6,866 bases of DNA. Origin: Chitinophagaceae bacterium. Its GTDB lineage: Bacteria; Bacteroidota; Bacteroidia; Chitinophagales; Chitinophagaceae. Below are positions 1 to 6,732 of the stretch, piece by piece. Below the pieces are notes generated by a model. The model was given only the letters and a program-made list of their open reading frames with translations. It made no database searches and was not told where the DNA came from. Numbering within the stretch: position 1 is the first letter of the stretch; each line of letters opens with the position of its first letter. The stretch spans positions 1 through 6,866 of the forward strand of contig JAACZX010000126.1 of the NCBI GenBank assembly GCA_009996555.1. The letters run 5' to 3'. The translations under genes and the position numbers were made by a program.

Positions 1-556
1 TCACTGATGCTTCAGGGTTCAGCAAGGCCAATGTGTAGTGTTTTGCATCAACAGCCACATTTTTATCGCCTGCTGTGCGTATGCTTAAACCTGCCCAAGG
101 CGATAAGTAAAGTTTTTTATACAAGGGAATATTGTAGCCAATGCTCCCGTTCAGCAGGTAGTTTTCAAAACCTGTTGTTTGTAAACGTGCATCAGATTGT
201 ATGCTGCTTTTCCAGTACACCAATCCTGCGCCTGCCCACCATCCTTTCCAGTTGTCTTTCAGGAAATAATCGGCAATAACCGCATAAGATGTAATGTGGT
301 GGTTTGTAAATCCATCTCTTGTTATAAAACCAGGCATGTGTACTCCGGCGGTTAAAACTCTTGCACGGATACGTTCTTTGCCCACCCAGCCTGCGGCAAA
401 GTAGCCACCAGTTGCATAGGGCAATGCATCAAGCTCTGCACCGAGTTGTATTTTTTTAGAAGAAGATTGAGCCTGAACAGAAAAGTTACAGAGCATGTAT
501 AAACTCATACAAAAGCAGAGTAATAAGCGAAGCGACAGGTATGATGATTGTTTCAT
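1..556 (-). CDS. Secreted, probable outer-membrane beta-barrel protein (partial, 3' end outside the window)
   Basis: The reading frame opens at the ATG at 556-554 and stays open for 185 codons to the left edge, so only the N-terminal part is present. Residues 1-29 form a signal peptide: Lys at position 2, a hydrophobic stretch around residues 7-27, and a likely signal peptidase I site after V27-Q28-A29. Cys23 is not in a good lipobox, because Leu precedes it. The mature part alternates short hydrophobic and polar strands rich in Gly, Tyr and Trp (for example GWWAGAGLVYW near residues 104-114), the usual look of Bacteroidota outer-membrane barrel proteins. No catalytic motif is visible and I do not recognise a named family. 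It diverges from the DoxX-like gene across about 200 bp. Secretion is well supported; the barrel assignment is an inference from composition. Confidence 0.72.
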   Translation of the reverse strand, partial: MKQSSYLSLRLLLCFCMSLYMLCNFSVQAQSSSKKIQLGAELDALPYATGGYFAAGWVGKERIRARVLTAGVHMPGFITRDGFTNHHITSYAVIADYFLKDNWKGWWAGAGLVYWKSSIQSDARLQTTGFENYLLNGSIGYNIPLYKKLYLSPWAGLSIRTAGDKNVAVDAKHYTLALLNPEASV

Positions 557-752
557 AATATAAAATTAGAAGGCATAAAACCGGCGGGCAGTGAGCAGTT
601 ACAGTAGCCGAACTGATTGTTGTCAGAAGTCCTTCGTCGCATTTTACCTGCTTAAATGTCGCATCAGCACAGGATAGCTTTCAACTGGGCGTGTTAGTTT
701 TGTTCCTGTTATTTAGAAAATAGTATCTTATACTCTCTTAAATCACATCATC
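557..752. other. Divergent intergenic region between the barrel-protein and DoxX-like genes
   Basis: These 196 bases hold no credible coding sequence on either strand. The plus-strand side contains one good -7-like box, listed separately. A small imperfect dyad, AGTAT-CTT-ATACT (722-734), lies just before the DoxX-like start. For the leftward gene the best box is TAATTTTA (minus strand, 568-561), which matches seven of eight positions but sits so close to the ATG that it would give almost no leader. I therefore do not call a promoter for that gene. Confidence 0.5.
695..702 (+). promoter_or_regulatory. Possible -7 promoter box for the DoxX-like gene
   Basis: TAGTTTTG matches the Bacteroidota -7 consensus TAnnTTTG exactly and would give a leader of roughly 40-45 nt before the ATG at 753. 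No clear -33 TTTG element is visible at the expected distance upstream, so this rests on the single box. Confidence 0.3.
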
Positions 753-1136
753 ATGCAACCAAAAACAATCAACATTCTGTACTGGGTTTTTACAATCGTA
801 TTCGGAGCTCTTATGGTTTTTTCTTCTGTTGGAGGAATTGGTCCTAATGAGCAAACCATTGAAATTTTCCATAAGGGATTAGGCTATCCCATTTATTTTA
901 TTCAGTTTATCAGCTGGGCAAAGATCATTGGCGTAGTAGCATTGCTCCTCCCAATAAACAAAACGTTGAAAGAGTGGGCTTATGCCGGTTTGTTTTTCGA
1001 TTTGGCGGCTGCAGTCTATTCGGGTATTGCTGTATCGGGTAAGTTTGATCCGCAAATGCTGGGTATGCTGATGTGGATTGTTCCCGGTATTCTTTCATAT
1101 TATTTCTGGAAGAAAAAAAATGCACTACATAGTTAA
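753..1136 (+). CDS. DoxX-like small integral membrane protein
   Basis: The protein has 127 residues and four predicted transmembrane helices at about 7-26, 46-66, 74-95 and 101-119, ending in a positive tail (KKK at 120-122). This length and topology are typical of the DoxX-like (DoxX_2) family. Characteristic stretches are HKGLGYPIYF (40-49), AKIIGVVALLLP (56-67) and the helix-3 segment LKEWAYAGLFFDLAAAVYS (72-90). Members are inner-membrane proteins distantly related to the DoxD/DoxX subunit of archaeal thiosulfate:quinone oxidoreductase, but most bacterial homologues have no proven reaction. No redox cofactor motif is visible. The ATG at 753 is the only sensible start, since the first helix begins at once. 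The gene stands alone: a divergent gene lies upstream and a strong terminator begins 23 bases after the stop. The family call is firm; the biochemical role is unknown. Confidence 0.85.
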   Translation: MQPKTINILYWVFTIVFGALMVFSSVGGIGPNEQTIEIFHKGLGYPIYFIQFISWAKIIGVVALLLPINKTLKEWAYAGLFFDLAAAVYSGIAVSGKFDPQMLGMLMWIVPGILSYYFWKKKNALHS

Positions 1137-1159
1137 AAAACTTTTGAATAAGTAAAAAC

Positions 1160-1190
1160 AAAACGTCCCGCTCACCAAGCGGGACGTTTT
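1160..1190 (+). terminator. Rho-independent terminator after the DoxX-like gene
   Basis: A perfect 13-bp stem (1160-1172 with 1178-1190) closes a 5-nt loop, CACCA. The GC-rich core CGTCCCGC/GCGGGACG is flanked by A4 and T4, so the plus transcript ends the stem in a U run. It lies 23 bases after the stop codon. The A run on the other side could allow function in the reverse direction, but no leftward gene ends here. Confidence 0.9.
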
Positions 1191-1256
1191 GCATAAAAGT
1201 AAATACACTTCAGTAAATGGTTACTACGCTTCGGCTTAAAAACAGAAACAGGATGT

Positions 1257-1264
1257 AACATTTG
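1257..1264 (+). promoter_or_regulatory. Weak -7-like box for the DUF5694 gene
   Basis: AACATTTG agrees with TAnnTTTG at seven of eight positions and would place transcription start near 1270, about 27 nt before the ATG. No clear -33 element is seen. The upstream gene is closed by a strong terminator, so a promoter is needed somewhere in 1191-1297, and this is the best candidate. Confidence 0.25.
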
Positions 1265-1297
1265 AAATAGTTTTATCGTAACAGATAAAATGTTTAC

Positions 1298-2101
1298 ATG
1301 AAAAAGATCTTAACTCTTTGCTTATTGTGCATGTTGTTTGCAGTAAGCGGTTATACGCAACAAAAGAAAACGCAGGTATTACTTTTGGGAAGTTTTCATT
1401 TTGATAACCCGGGATTAGATGTAGCAAAATTTGAAAATGCAAATATCTTATCAGCGCAACGGCAAAGGGAAGTGCTGGAAGTAGTAGAGAAAATCAAGCA
1501 ATTCCGTCCCGATAAAATATTTATTGAGGTGCCTGTTGAAGGACAACAACGTCTTGACAGCAGTTTCAACAAATATAAAAATGGAGAACTGAAACTCGGC
1601 GCTTCCGAAATACATCAAATTGCTTACCGTGTGGCGAAGGAGTTGAGTCACCCGGGTTTATATGCTGTGGATTATACAGAAGCTGATTTTGCATTCGATA
1701 GTTTAATGAGATCAGCAACGGCTGCTAAACAGGTTGAGTTTTTGCAAATGCTGCAGCGGGAAATTGAAAAAGTTGAAAAAGACTTCAACGAGTCGCTCAA
1801 AACAAAAACGGTGAAAAATATTCTGCTGCATCACAATTCGCCTGAGGTTATTCAGGAGTCTGTTGGTATTTATTATGAGTTTCTTATTGCTGGCGAGAAA
1901 GGTAATCATGTTGGTTCTTATGTAACAAGTGAGTGGTGGAGGAGAAATATGGTGATCTATGAAAACATACTCAAAACATTAAACGGCAAAGAAGAACGAA
2001 TACTGGTATTGTTTGGGTCGGGACATACAGCTTTGTTACATGAAATGATGAAGTATAACAAGAAGCTGGAGCTTGTGCCTTTAGCCGATGTGTTGAAATA
2101 A
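1298..2101 (+). CDS. Exported DUF5694 protein (TraB/TIKI/EreA-like fold, predicted)
   Basis: The protein has 267 residues. Residues 1-20 form a signal peptide (two Lys, then ILTLCLLCMLFAV) with cleavage likely near YTQ at 19-21, so the product is probably periplasmic. The mature part matches what I know of DUF5694: an N-terminal LLLGSFHFDNPGLD block (28-41) with GSFH at 31-34, an acidic strand IFIEVP with Glu77, a central block with E104, Q107 and R111, an AVDY strand (123-126), SEWWRRN (211-217) and GSGHTALL (240-247). The layout of an N-terminal GxxH, a Glu at the end of a strand and a C-terminal GxGH resembles the TraB/TIKI/EreA/ChaN superfamily, some members of which are metal-dependent hydrolases. 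On that basis His34, Glu77 and His243 are candidate active-site residues, but this is inference and no substrate is known. It is a single-gene unit: strong hairpins lie on both sides and gcvP is convergent. Confidence 0.82.
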   Translation: MKKILTLCLLCMLFAVSGYTQQKKTQVLLLGSFHFDNPGLDVAKFENANILSAQRQREVLEVVEKIKQFRPDKIFIEVPVEGQQRLDSSFNKYKNGELKLGASEIHQIAYRVAKELSHPGLYAVDYTEADFAFDSLMRSATAAKQVEFLQMLQREIEKVEKDFNESLKTKTVKNILLHHNSPEVIQESVGIYYEFLIAGEKGNHVGSYVTSEWWRRNMVIYENILKTLNGKEERILVLFGSGHTALLHEMMKYNKKLELVPLADVLK

Positions 2102-2105
2102 ACTA

Positions 2106-2135
2106 AAACGTCCCGTTCAAAAGAACGGGACGTTT
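2106..2135. terminator. Bidirectional terminator between the DUF5694 gene and gcvP
   Basis: A perfect 13-bp stem (2106-2118 with 2123-2135) closes an AAAA loop. It begins five bases after the DUF5694 stop and lies 31 bases beyond the gcvP stop. A-rich and T-rich flanks give a U run to transcripts from either side: TTT on the plus strand, and TTTT before AGTT on the minus strand. It probably ends both convergent transcripts. The outer ten base pairs (AAACGTCCCG arm) are identical to those of the hairpin at 1160-1190. Confidence 0.88.
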
Positions 2136-2165
2136 GCATATTGCCAATTGTTTTTTGTCTATCAA

Positions 2166-5030
2166 CTATGCTTCTTCTTCCATATAGCTGCTCACCGGCT
2201 CACAGGTACAAATGAGATTACGATCGCCATAAGTATTGTTGATGCGGCTGACACTTGGCCAGAACTTGTTCAGTGTAACATAGTACAATGGATAAGCTGC
2301 CTGTTGTCTGCTGTATGCATGGTTCCATTCATCAGCAGTAATTACAAACTGTGTATGCGGAGCGTTCTTTAATGGATTATCTGCTTTATCGGCTGTGCCA
2401 TTTTCAACAGCTGCAATTTCCTGGCGAATGCTGAGTAATGCATCGCAGAAACGATCAAGCTCTGCTTTGTCTTCACTTTCTGTTGGTTCGATCATGATCG
2501 TACCCGGTACAGGGAAGCTCATCGTTGGTGCATGAAAACCATAATCCATCAAACGCTTGGCTACGTCTTCAGCTTCAATACCTGCAGTGTTTTTAAACGG
2601 ACGCAGATCAACAATAAATTCGTGTGCGCATGTGCCGTTAGCACCGGTGTACAGAATATCAAAATCTTTTTTCAATCTTGCTTTCATGTAGTTCGCATTC
2701 AATATTGCATACTCAGTTGCTCGTTTTACACCATCTGCACCAAGCAAACGGATATATGCGTAACTGATAAGCAGGATAGAAGCCGAACCATATGGCGCCG
2801 CACTAACGGCACCTTTACCGTTTTGATCAACATGACCCGGCAGGTAAGGGGCAAGATGTGCTTTCACACAAATAGGTCCCATGCCTGGGCCGCCGCCACC
2901 ATGTGGAATTGCAAATGTTTTATGCAGGTTGAGGTGACAAACATCCGCACCAATTAAACCGGGCGATGTTAAACCTACCTGCGCATTCATATTTGCACCA
3001 TCCATATATACTTGTCCGCCATGTTGGTGAACAATTTCGCAAATCTCTTTTACGCTTTCTTCAAAAATACCGTAGGTGCTTGGGTAGGTGATCATCACGC
3101 CAGCAAGGTTGGCACTGTGTTGTTCAGCTTTTGCTTTAAAATCGGCCACATCAATGTAACCATTCTCCAATGCTTTTACCACCACCACTTTCATACCAGC
3201 CATTACCGCACTTGCAGGATTGGTACCGTGTGCAGAAATAGGAATGAGAATAATGTTGCGGTTTGCATGTCCGTTCGCTAAATGATAATCACGAATGGCC
3301 AACAAACCTGCATATTCACCTTGTGCACCGCTGTTTGGTTGTAAACTTGTTGCATCAAATCCCGTGATCTCTGCTAAGTATTGCGATAATTCATCTACGA
3401 TCTGCTGGTAGCCTTTTGTTTGATCAGCCGGTGCAAACGGGTGTATTTTGCTCCAGTGTGCCCAGCTGAGCGGCATCATTTGTGTTGCAGCATTCAGCTT
3501 CATGGTACAACTTCCCAAAGAGATCATGGAAGTGTTCAACGAAAGATCTTTGTTCTCCAGTTGTTTGATGTAACGCATCATCTGGCTTTCGCTGTTGTGC
3601 GTATTAAAGTTTGGATGGGTTAAGAACGAACTTGTTCTTGCCAATACAACAGGAATATGTTTCAGCACCACTTCTTCTTCCACAGCAAAGTGTACGGGAT
3701 CAACATCGTTTACAAAACAATTGATGAGATCATACAAGTCGTCAAGATTGGTTGTTTCATCAATTGAAATGCCAACTGTAGATGCATCGATATATCGTAA
3801 GTTGATCTCCTGTTTCTCCGCTTTTGCTTTTACAGTAGCAAGGTCTTTTACTTTTACGGCAATGGTGTCAAAGAAGAAATCACTTACTAATTCAAATCCT
3901 CTTTGTTTTAAACTATCGGCAACTGTTTGTGCAAGCAATGCTACACGTGTTGCTATATTGATCAATCCCTGCGGGCCATGGTACACCGCATACATCGCCG
4001 CCATGTTTGCCAGCAAAGCCTGAGCTGTACAAATATTTGAAGTTGCTTTTTCACGTTTAATGTGTTGCTCACGTGTTTGCAACGCCATACGTAATGCACG
4101 GTTGTTTTGCGCATCGATACTTACGCCGATGATGCGGCCGGGAATAGAACGTTTAAACTCGTCTTTACAAGTGAAGAACGCAGCGTGTGGTCCGCCATAA
4201 CCAAGGGGCACACCAAAACGTTGTGCTGAACCAAATGCAACATCTGCACCCAGCTCACCAGGCGAAGTGAGTAAAGTTAATGCCAGCAGATCAGTAGCCA
4301 TTGCTACAAAGCCACCCACAGCCTGTACCTGTTGAATAAACTGACGGTAATCTTCAACCGAACCAATATTGTTTGGGTATTGCACCAATGCGCCAAAGAA
4401 TGTATCGTCGATAGTAGCTGTTTTATAATCGCCGAATACAAGTTGAATGCCCAGCGGTGTACCACGTGTGATCAGCACATCTTTGGTTTGCGGAAACACT
4501 TCTTCATCCACAAAAAACTTTGGTGCAGTAATAACATCTGTTTTGTTTACATGGTGAAACAGCATGTTCATGGCTTCTGCTGCTGCTGTTGCTTCATCAA
4601 GCAAGGAGGCATTGGCGATGGGTAATCCCGTAAGATCACTCACCATGGTCTGGAAGTTGAGTAAGCTTTCCAAACGGCCTTGTGAAATTTCAGCCTGGTA
4701 AGGCGTGTATTGTGTGTACCAACCCGGGTTTTCAAAAATATTACGCAGAATCACCGAAGGCGTAATCGTATCGTAATAACCCTGGCCAATATAGTTTTTG
4801 AATAATTTATTGTTGAGCGAAACGTCTTTCAAATGCTTCAGCAGATCGGCTTCACTCAAAGCATCGGGCAGGTTGAGTTTGTTGTTGTTGCGGATTGCTG
4901 CCGGTACGGTTTTGGCAATCAGTTCATCCAGGCTGTTTACCCCGATTGTTTTTAACAGGCTTGCTTCCGATCCTGTAGTACCAATGTGTCTGCGGGAAAA
5001 TTCGTTTTGTTGTGCTTCAAAAAGATTCAT
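2166..5030 (-). CDS. gcvP: Glycine dehydrogenase (aminomethyl-transferring), P-protein of the glycine cleavage system
   Basis: This cytoplasmic PLP enzyme decarboxylates glycine and transfers the aminomethyl group to the lipoyl arm of GcvH, the first step of glycine cleavage to CO2, ammonia and methylene-tetrahydrofolate. The 954-residue product is full length for the single-chain bacterial form (E. coli is about 957). It begins with the typical FxxRHIG motif (FSRRHIG, residues 12-18), which supports the ATG at 5030. The N-terminal half contains [11 protein letters not shown] and GYGGPH (277-282). The C-terminal half opens near GSCTMKLNA (506-514) and carries the PLP-binding lysine, Lys704, in [20 protein letters not shown]. 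No frameshift or missing key residue is seen. gcvT, gcvH and lpd are not nearby, so the other subunits must be encoded elsewhere. It is transcribed alone from the promoter at about 5124-5154. Confidence 0.98.
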   Translation of the reverse strand: MNLFEAQQNEFSRRHIGTTGSEASLLKTIGVNSLDELIAKTVPAAIRNNNKLNLPDALSEADLLKHLKDVSLNNKLFKNYIGQGYYDTITPSVILRNIFENPGWYTQYTPYQAEISQGRLESLLNFQTMVSDLTGLPIANASLLDEATAAAEAMNMLFHHVNKTDVITAPKFFVDEEVFPQTKDVLITRGTPLGIQLVFGDYKTATIDDTFFGALVQYPNNIGSVEDYRQFIQQVQAVGGFVAMATDLLALTLLTSPGELGADVAFGSAQRFGVPLGYGGPHAAFFTCKDEFKRSIPGRIIGVSIDAQNNRALRMALQTREQHIKREKATSNICTAQALLANMAAMYAVYHGPQGLINIATRVALLAQTVADSLKQRGFELVSDFFFDTIAVKVKDLATVKAKAEKQEINLRYIDASTVGISIDETTNLDDLYDLINCFVNDVDPVHFAVEEEVVLKHIPVVLARTSSFLTHPNFNTHNSESQMMRYIKQLENKDLSLNTSMISLGSCTMKLNAATQMMPLSWAHWSKIHPFAPADQTKGYQQIVDELSQYLAEITGFDATSLQPNSGAQGEYAGLLAIRDYHLANGHANRNIILIPISAHGTNPASAVMAGMKVVVVKALENGYIDVADFKAKAEQHSANLAGVMITYPSTYGIFEESVKEICEIVHQHGGQVYMDGANMNAQVGLTSPGLIGADVCHLNLHKTFAIPHGGGGPGMGPICVKAHLAPYLPGHVDQNGKGAVSAAPYGSASILLISYAYIRLLGADGVKRATEYAILNANYMKARLKKDFDILYTGANGTCAHEFIVDLRPFKNTAGIEAEDVAKRLMDYGFHAPTMSFPVPGTIMIEPTESEDKAELDRFCDALLSIRQEIAAVENGTADKADNPLKNAPHTQFVITADEWNHAYSRQQAAYPLYYVTLNKFWPSVSRINNTYGDRNLICTCEPVSSYMEEEA

Positions 5031-5070
5031 GTGTTTCGTGCGTTTATACAGATCTGTTATTTGAAAAGAA

Positions 5071-5121
5071 GCTGTTTCCAGCCCGTCTTTAGCTTTTTCT
5101 CATGCTTAAAAATTAAAGACG
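5071..5121 (-). promoter_or_regulatory. Structured 5' leader of gcvP (two hairpins)
   Basis: Read on the minus strand, the leader contains an 8-bp inverted repeat CGTCTTTA/TAAAGACG (5121-5114 with 5091-5084). Inside it a TTTTT/AAAAA stem closes a 9-nt loop. A short GCTG-GAAA-CAGC hairpin with a GNRA tetraloop follows at 5082-5071. The outer repeat starts about where transcription should begin, so it could be a 5'-end RNA hairpin or a DNA operator. I see no glycine riboswitch consensus. The structure is visible in the sequence; any regulatory role is inference. Confidence 0.4.
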
Positions 5122-5123
5122 TG

Positions 5124-5154
5124 CAAAGTTACGGGCAGAAGCAATTCAAATAAA
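5124..5154 (-). promoter_or_regulatory. gcvP promoter (Bacteroidota -33/-7 type)
   Basis: On the minus strand TAACTTTG (5131-5124) is an exact match to TAnnTTTG. Upstream lies the T-rich TTTATTTG (5154-5147), which contains a TTTG 15 nt from the -7 box and a TTTA 19 nt from it; either could serve as the -33 element. The start point would be about 5119-5116, giving a leader of roughly 85-90 nt. Confidence 0.65.
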
Positions 5155-5200
5155 CGCATGTTAGCGGTTGGGGAAAGGCTGTGAAAACGGTTGCACAGAA

Positions 5201-5233
5201 AAGAAGCTATTAACTTGTAGCTAATAGCTTCTT
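5201..5233 (-). terminator. Terminator of the arsR-SRPBCC operon
   Basis: A perfect 12-bp stem (5201-5212 with 5222-5233) closes a 9-nt loop. Read on the minus strand, the stem ends in CTTCTT and continues TTCT, giving a pyrimidine and U-rich tail. It begins about 32 bases past the SRPBCC stop codon. It is less GC-rich than the two other hairpins in the window and has an unrelated sequence. Confidence 0.75.
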
Positions 5234-5265
5234 CAGATTTTTGACAAATGGCGAGGCTTTTTTGC

Positions 5266-5778
5266 TTATGGCTGAAAGCTTACAGCTTTATTCTTCAGTA
5301 ATTCTTCCAACTGGTCATAACAAATGGAAATGCCCTGTTCAAAGCCCATGTCAACTATAGTTTGGATATCGGCTTCAGTTGGGTAGATCATTTTAAACTC
5401 CACTTTTGTACCGTTGGCAGTTTCGGTAAAAGTGCTTTTGCCTTGCGATACAGGAAGCTCCCGGTTAATGCTTCCTTCTTCGTCACAAAAACTATCTTCA
5501 GCTTCAAAGTAATGTTGGTGCTGAATGTTCATGTAACTCATCTTTGACCAATGCTTCTGATTTTCCGGGCCAACCATGGCATACAACCAAAAACCTCCCG
5601 GCGTAAAATTCATCGATTTTGTTTCTGCACGCCATGGTGCCGGTCCCCACCATTGATCAAGCAATGCACTTTCGGTATAAGCACGCCAAACATCAGGAAG
5701 CGGAGCGTTAAATTCTCTTGTTACAAGAATTGACTTTTCGTTCAGGTTTTTTGTAACCTGCGTTTTGCTGCTACTCAT
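5266..5778 (-). CDS. SRPBCC / AHSA1-like (START-fold) domain protein
   Basis: The protein has 170 residues, has no signal peptide and is probably cytoplasmic. The segment [24 protein letters not shown] (21-44) is the hallmark start of AHSA1/CalC-type SRPBCC proteins: the first strand, helices with a conserved Trp, then a WWGP turn. A glycine-rich strand follows ([12 protein letters not shown] near 61-72), then central strands, [14 protein letters not shown], and a long C-terminal helix (about 144-165). The fold encloses a hydrophobic cavity, and family members bind or act on small hydrophobic ligands; no ligand can be read from this sequence. The start codon overlaps the arsR stop, with the two frames sharing 8 nt (5771-5778), so the genes should be translationally coupled. 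Pairing with an ArsR regulator is very common for this family and implies that the regulator controls this gene. Confidence 0.9.
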   Translation of the reverse strand: MSSSKTQVTKNLNEKSILVTREFNAPLPDVWRAYTESALLDQWWGPAPWRAETKSMNFTPGGFWLYAMVGPENQKHWSKMSYMNIQHQHYFEAEDSFCDEEGSINRELPVSQGKSTFTETANGTKVEFKMIYPTEADIQTIVDMGFEQGISICYDQLEELLKNKAVSFQP

Positions 5779-6094
5779 TTTTTGTTGTTTTTATAGTTGA
5801 TAAAACATTGTCTAACTGGTTAAACCTTGTATCCCACATCTGGCGGAAGGGTTCAATAAAATCAGCTACCTCTTTCATTTTAGTTGCATTCAGGTGATAG
5901 TGGATTTCTCTTCCGTTCTGTTCCTGCTTTACCAGTTCGCATTCGGTTAAAATGCGCAGGTGTTTTGATATGGCCTGTCTTGTGCTGTCGAAATGTTCGG
6001 CAAGTGCATTCGGGGTCATGGCCTGCGTGGCTACCAGTACAATAATGGCTCTTCGGGTGGGGTCGGCAATCGCCTGAAAAACGTCTCTTCTCAT
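5771..6094 (-). CDS. ArsR-family winged-helix transcriptional repressor
   Basis: The protein has 107 residues. [16 protein letters not shown] (6-21) is the classic ArsR N-terminus. It is followed by ALAEHF (30-35), the recognition helix [16 protein letters not shown] (37-52) and a beta-wing NGREIHYHL (60-68). The C-terminal helix [16 protein letters not shown] resembles that of regulators paired with SRPBCC proteins. The metal-sensing ELCVCDL-type motif is absent and there is only one cysteine (Cys52), so it is unlikely to be an arsenic or zinc sensor; an organic ligand or simple autoregulation is more likely. It is the first gene of a two-gene operon. The start at 6094 fits the family's N-terminus and lies about 25 nt downstream of the predicted transcription start. 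A double dyad covers its promoter, which suggests autorepression. Confidence 0.92.
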   Translation of the reverse strand: MRRDVFQAIADPTRRAIIVLVATQAMTPNALAEHFDSTRQAISKHLRILTECELVKQEQNGREIHYHLNATKMKEVADFIEPFRQMWDTRFNQLDNVLSTIKTTKNE

Positions 6095-6098
6095 AGTT

Positions 6099-6164
6099 TA
6101 AAAAAATTACGCAACCGTTCAGTTGCAAATATATGCGAAACCATTTGGTTGCGTAATTTTTTTA
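6099..6164. promoter_or_regulatory. Double-dyad operator region of the arsR-SRPBCC operon
   Basis: Two 24-bp dyads of identical layout (10-nt half, 4-nt spacer, 10-nt half) lie at 6107-6130 and 6133-6156. The outer halves are perfect copies of GGTTGCGTAA in opposite orientation. The inner halves are looser relatives: AGTTGCAAAT on the plus strand at 6121-6130, and GGTTTCGCAT on the minus strand at 6142-6133. The outer halves extend into a perfect 18-bp inverted repeat (6099-6116 with 6147-6164, spacer 30). The dyad centres are 26 bp apart, and one falls on the predicted arsR start point. This is the arrangement expected of two repressor dimers covering the promoter. The repeats are read directly; ArsR as the binder is inference. 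Confidence 0.65.
6126..6133 (-). promoter_or_regulatory. -7 box of the arsR-SRPBCC promoter
   Basis: On the minus strand TATATTTG matches TAnnTTTG exactly. Transcription would begin near 6119, about 25 nt before the arsR ATG. A TTAC at about 6158-6155 is at a suitable -33 distance but is not a perfect TTTG. The box overlaps the inner half of one dyad and abuts the other. Confidence 0.6.
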
Positions 6165-6237
6165 TTTCTTTTTATGATAGACAGTTTGATGTAATAACGA
6201 TCTGCGTACAAATAACCTGCCTCTTTCAACGAACTCC

Positions 6238-6245
6238 TACATTTG
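6238..6245 (+). promoter_or_regulatory. -7 box of the YkgJ-like gene, very close to its start codon
   Basis: TACATTTG matches TAnnTTTG exactly and ends only four bases before the ATG at 6250. Transcription would start at or within a few bases of the start codon, implying a leaderless or nearly leaderless mRNA. No strong -33 TTTG is seen upstream. Confidence 0.5.
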
Positions 6246-6249
6246 CAGC

Positions 6250-6732
6250 ATGGCAGAGGATCTATTACATAATTGGGAAAAGAAAGCAGCAGAAAGGCAA
6301 AAAGATTATGCCCGTTTTTTAAAGCGTGCAGAAAAGAATAAAGTGTTGCGGCAACTGCCCGATTTGCATGAAGAGGCGTTTGAAAAAGTTGATTGTCTGC
6401 AATGCGCCAATTGTTGTAAAAATTATTCCCCACGGTTTAAAACACCGGATATTAAACGCATCAGCAAGCACCTGCGCATGAAAGAAGGGGAGTTTATTGA
6501 TCAATACCTGAAACTTGATAACGAAGGCGATTATGTTGTGAAGACAAAGCCTTGCCCTTTTCTTGGTGCTGATAATTATTGCAGCATATATGATGTGCGT
6601 CCATCGGATTGTGAACGTTTTCCTTACACAGATGAGGATGTGATTTTGAAGAGGCCGCAGCTTACACTTAAGAACAGTACGTTTTGCCCCATCACATATT
6701 ATGTATTGGAAAACCTTGTTCGGCAGAAATAA
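6250..6732 (+). CDS. YkgJ-family cysteine cluster (CxxCxxCC) protein
   Basis: The protein has 160 residues, no signal peptide and no membrane segment. It carries the family signature CLQCANCC (Cys49, 52, 55, 56), followed by KPCPFL (Cys102), the CSIYDVRPSDCERFP block (Cys111 and Cys121) and FCP (Cys146). These eight cysteines are placed as expected for the YkgJ/CxxCxxCC family, which is thought to bind zinc or an Fe-S cluster; the molecular role is not established. The N-terminal 45 residues are a charged helical region (KKAAERQKDYARF). The next in-frame Met is residue 77, beyond the CxxCxxCC motif, so the ATG at 6250 is the only reasonable ATG start. It is divergent from arsR with 155 bases between them. 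The operator dyads are about 80 bp upstream of its promoter box, so co-regulation is possible but not shown. Confidence 0.92.
   Translation: MAEDLLHNWEKKAAERQKDYARFLKRAEKNKVLRQLPDLHEEAFEKVDCLQCANCCKNYSPRFKTPDIKRISKHLRMKEGEFIDQYLKLDNEGDYVVKTKPCPFLGADNYCSIYDVRPSDCERFPYTDEDVILKRPQLTLKNSTFCPITYYVLENLVRQK

Noticed and set aside
7..279. Plus-strand open frame opposite the partial barrel-protein gene
   Set aside because: The minus frame has a signal peptide and barrel-like composition. The plus frame has neither and looks like an antisense shadow.
636..664. Direct repeat GTCGCAT (636-642 and 658-664), 22 bp apart, in the divergent spacer
   Set aside because: Only seven bases match and the flanks do not. 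A 7-mer repeating once in about 200 bp is expected by chance, so the two-helical-turn spacing alone is not enough.
1290..1301. Tiny upstream ORF (ATG TTT ACA TGA) overlapping the DUF5694 start codon
   Set aside because: Three sense codons in AT-rich sequence arise easily by chance, and nothing suggests translation or attenuation.
2166..5030. Open plus-strand frames of up to about 140 codons opposite gcvP (for example 2532-2957 and 3595-4023)
   Set aside because: They lie antisense to a full-length conserved enzyme, have no recognisable domains and are Cys/Phe-rich as expected of antisense frames.
5031..5123. Glycine riboswitch upstream of gcvP
   Set aside because: The leader is too short for the usual tandem aptamer and I could not find the conserved core by eye. 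An Rfam search would settle it.
5271..5289. Palindrome AAAGCT-TAC-AGCTTT at the end of the SRPBCC gene
   Set aside because: It is a short stem inside the coding end with no U tract. The clear terminator is the 12-bp hairpin at 5201-5233.
5771..6094. Calling the ArsR protein an arsenic or metal sensor
   Set aside because: The paired cysteines of the metal site are absent; there is only Cys52.
5880..6433. Minus-strand frames at 5880-6128 and 6119-6433
   Set aside because: The first overlaps arsR in another frame and the second is antisense to the YkgJ-like gene across the operator region. Neither resembles a protein family.
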